A stretch of 64,000 bases of DNA, from NCBI RefSeq assembly GCF_021155765.1, contig NC_060116.1, positions 17,362,584-17,426,583 of the forward strand, written 5' to 3'. Of the stretch, positions 61,576-64,000 are shown piece by piece. The notes under the pieces are model-generated. The model ran no database searches and was not told where the DNA came from. It worked only from the letters and a program-made list of their open reading frames with translations. Source of the DNA: Diprion similis. Taxonomy: Eukaryota > Arthropoda > Insecta > Hymenoptera > Diprionidae. The position numbers and the translations under genes are program-made. How positions within the stretch are numbered: the stretch's first letter is position 1; every line of letters starts with the position of its first letter.

Positions 61576-64000
61576 GATTATTCTGACGCCAGCAGCGTCC
61601 GTTAAAAGTTCCGAGCTCGATAAACTCCTCTGCATCAGCAACATTACGAAACGTTCAAATAAGCAATGACTTAGAAAAACACTTAATTTCCGTAGATTCA
61701 CACATGCGACGCAACTTATGTCGCCTCAACAGTTTCTATCTTAACGTCTTCCGAATGAAACGTTGATCAGACTACACGAGGAGAGGAGCACTACTGACCG
61801 ACTCCGGTTATTGTGCCTAACTAACGCCTACGTCAGTTAATATGATAATTAAATTGACATTACCTTCGTTGAGTTTGGTAAATAACTAATCTCCTACTCT
61901 CATCGCTGGTTACTCTCGATTTTCAGAAGATCCGCAACGCAAATACAACGCACAACTACCATCGACATTAATTGAAGGGACGCCAGTACCTTACTAATAT
62001 CACTCACCTATTATGGAGGATACGCTTGCACCGGGAATGTAATAATGATACTGCAAGCACACCCGAGTGAAATATGAACAGATCCACAGAAGCAGCTTTG
62101 TCAGACGCACACCGTCTGTGTCTACGAAGTTAGTTCGCGGTCCGCGACTCATGTAGGTAAAAGTCACAGCAGTTGCTCACCTTCACCTACATACTAATTG
62201 CAAGAGATCCGACTTACCTCGACCTTAGTTTTCAATTAGAGGTCACGCGTGCTTTTCCGTTCAATGGCTTTTCGCGAAAACGTTCTTATCCTCGGGGAAG
62301 GTGCAGAACTTGATTCTTATCCCTTATGTATAAAAATAATACAAATATAGGTACATTTACGGCTTTGTAGACTTGTATCGAGAACTTGTGACCACCTGTT
62401 TAATCCCTGCAACGATAAACGTGAGGTCTTTTCGTTTCGAACATGTCACCAAGCTCCATAGTACAGTCGAATCTCTCAATAAGGCCTCTCGCAATAGGGC
62501 CGCCTCTCCTCAAGAGAGCTCAGCAGCTTCCTCCGCTACTCTAGGTGAACAGAACGGAGCTGCAATTTTTACAGATACTCTCGCAATAGGGCCGGCAACA
62601 TAAATGAAGTGTTGAAAGAAAATAGCGTAGCTGTTATGGACTTTAGGCGGCCCTGTTGCAAGAGTCTAGAGTTCAAAGCGCTATGAATGCACGTCGAGCT
62701 CGTCGTTGGGAGTATGCTAATTCTTGGAAATAACCTCCCCCGCACCCCTATGACCGACTTTATGTGGAGAGTCATGTGCCTTTATATTGTTCTACATCTC
62801 CATACTTTGGCTTGCCTCATTTTTAAATTCTATAAATTGTTTTCGCTTCGAAAAAAAATCAATATTATGGTTCTTCTGCCTTTGATCTTCCTATATTTTT
62901 ACCCCCACCAGTTCATACCCATTGCAATACCTGATTATCATTATACAGCGTGGTCGGCCCAATGCTACGTCTTTACAGCTTTATCCTTGTAAAAAGAAAG
63001 CCGAATCGCGGCGCAGACGGGTGTTGTACTTGATTAAGAAACGCCTCCTCACCAAAAGTTTACTCTAAGTTGGGGAAGAAGTGTTCAGTTTTATACTCTA
63101 TGTTAATCAGCGGATGGTAGAATGAGCTCTAGAGAAGAAACAAGTTGTATGTACATTATTGTACATGCTATACATTCGAAATTCGAAAGAGCAATGATCT
63201 TCGTCAAAGTCTTACCACAATCTCGGACTGCCCTGGTACCCAAGGATCTTTCTGAGTATTACGGGTATGTCTGGTGGAAATGTAATGACGTTCGAGGCGA
63301 AATGGCCTCTCGTTCTCGGAACAAATCGGAACGATGAGTTTCCACCGCTATATATATTTTACTGTACTGCTGTGACAGGCCTCAGGTGTATTGGGTTGTT
63401 TATCGGCAGGCACAACGGCTCCCACTTAAATTATGTCAATCCCAGCGAGCTGCGGTTAATGTGATGATTATAAGTACAATCAACGATCATTTGACTGAAT
63501 TTAATGGTCACCAAAAAGGATGGAAATGATGTGGTTTTAGCTCGAGGCAAAATCCGTTTTAGGCTGAAGAATTGGATCTACACATATTTCTGTTTTTACG
63601 CTTGTGTAGGTGCAGATCATACGATCCGTAGCGGCTGAAACGTCGTTGCATTATCAATTGCAACGAAAAATTCTCTAACATATATCGTTCACCACTGTTT
63701 GGTCTGAAATTGATACATACAAATCTTTGGCTCGTTCGCTTATTTTCCGTGGATCAAATATTACGAAGTAACAAAAGCAGCTCAATCTTTGAAATCTTAC
63801 TGCCCATCACTGACAATGAGTTGTTCAATTTTTAGAGACGACACGAGGCTAAGCTAAGTGAGCCGAGCGCCATTCACTACACCGCCGTTGTGGAGAATTA
63901 GTTGCTGCGTATTTAAGGGCCTTTTCCACATTACGCCGGAAGCTAGTGATGTTTTCGAAATCTCCATGGCATCATCCGTGAATACGTAAACCTGGACTAT
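61576..64000. other. Upstream region of the PDZ-RING gene; no gene seen
   Basis: About 2.4 kb to the window edge. It holds a pogo/Tigger-like element fragment and several short frames (62687-62992, 63122-63464) with no family features. A gene starting beyond the right edge cannot be excluded. Confidence 0.45.
62463..62672. mobile_element. Possible pogo/Tigger-like non-autonomous element
   Basis: The left end TACAGTCGAATCTCTCAATA is typical of pogo/Tigger-type terminal repeats with a TA target. The subterminal block CTCGCAATAGGGCCGCC recurs inverted at 62648-62664 (GGCGGCCCTGTTGCAAG) and again directly at 62580-62594. There is no transposase. The right end is not clear. Confidence 0.4.

Noticed and set aside
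62687-63464. Three frames of 65-101 codons near the right edge
   Set aside because: No family features, low-complexity hydrophobic or mixed; not supported as genes.
1-64000. CRISPR arrays, bacterial operons, viral integrations
   Set aside because: None seen: no regularly spaced direct repeats, no prokaryotic gene organisation, and no viral protein motifs in any frame.

Overview
The window reads as eukaryotic nuclear DNA from an insect. Genes are split by short GT-AG introns, intergenic DNA is AT-rich with many microsatellites, Pol III tRNA genes are present, and the proteins resemble arthropod members of animal families. The gene set (snake-like serine protease, p53, KChIP, HPS1, ZDHHC16, Abraxas2) and the CpG-rich but AT-leaning composition suggest a hymenopteran, perhaps a sawfly. 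The order and genus are inference; no ribosomal or mitochondrial marker is present.

Layout. 1-25 kb: the 5' part of a minus-strand hexokinase gene. Three core exons lie at 84-1607. The next ~23 kb is mostly intron and promoter DNA, with three candidate alternative first coding exons (6.7, 17.5 and 24.8 kb), each ending in phase 0 at a good donor and so able to join the same core exon. This stretch also holds a 609-bp foldback element, a smaller inverted repeat and a cluster of TCGATTAATCGA palindromes. 26.1-27.2 kb: tRNA-Leu(CAG), tRNA-Gly(GCC) and a degenerate tRNA-Asp-like copy. 27.4-29.7 kb (+): Abraxas2/ABRO1, the scaffold of the BRISC deubiquitinase. 32.0-35.2 kb (-): HPS1, subunit of the BLOC-3 Rab32/38 exchange factor. 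37.4-41.2 kb (-): an 864-residue uncharacterised protein with a SAP-like N-terminus. 42.6-44.6 kb (+): a KChIP-type EF-hand protein with a 31-bp first coding exon. 48.1-49.9 kb (+): ZDHHC16-type palmitoyltransferase. 51.0-52.7 kb (-): secreted trypsin-like protease. 55.8-58.0 kb (+): p53. 59.3-61.6 kb (-): PDZ plus SIAH-like RING E3 ligase. 62-64 kb: no gene recognised; part of a pogo/Tigger-like element.

The genes are ordinary single-copy loci with no operon logic. Three pairs are tail-to-tail (Abraxas2/HPS1, ZDHHC16/protease, p53/PDZ-RING), and the SAP-like gene and KChIP, like the protease and p53, are divergent. I see no clearly new multi-gene system. The most interesting items are the multi-promoter architecture of hexokinase, the uncharacterised 864-residue protein, the PDZ-RING-SIAH architecture, and two long hairpin-forming repeats.
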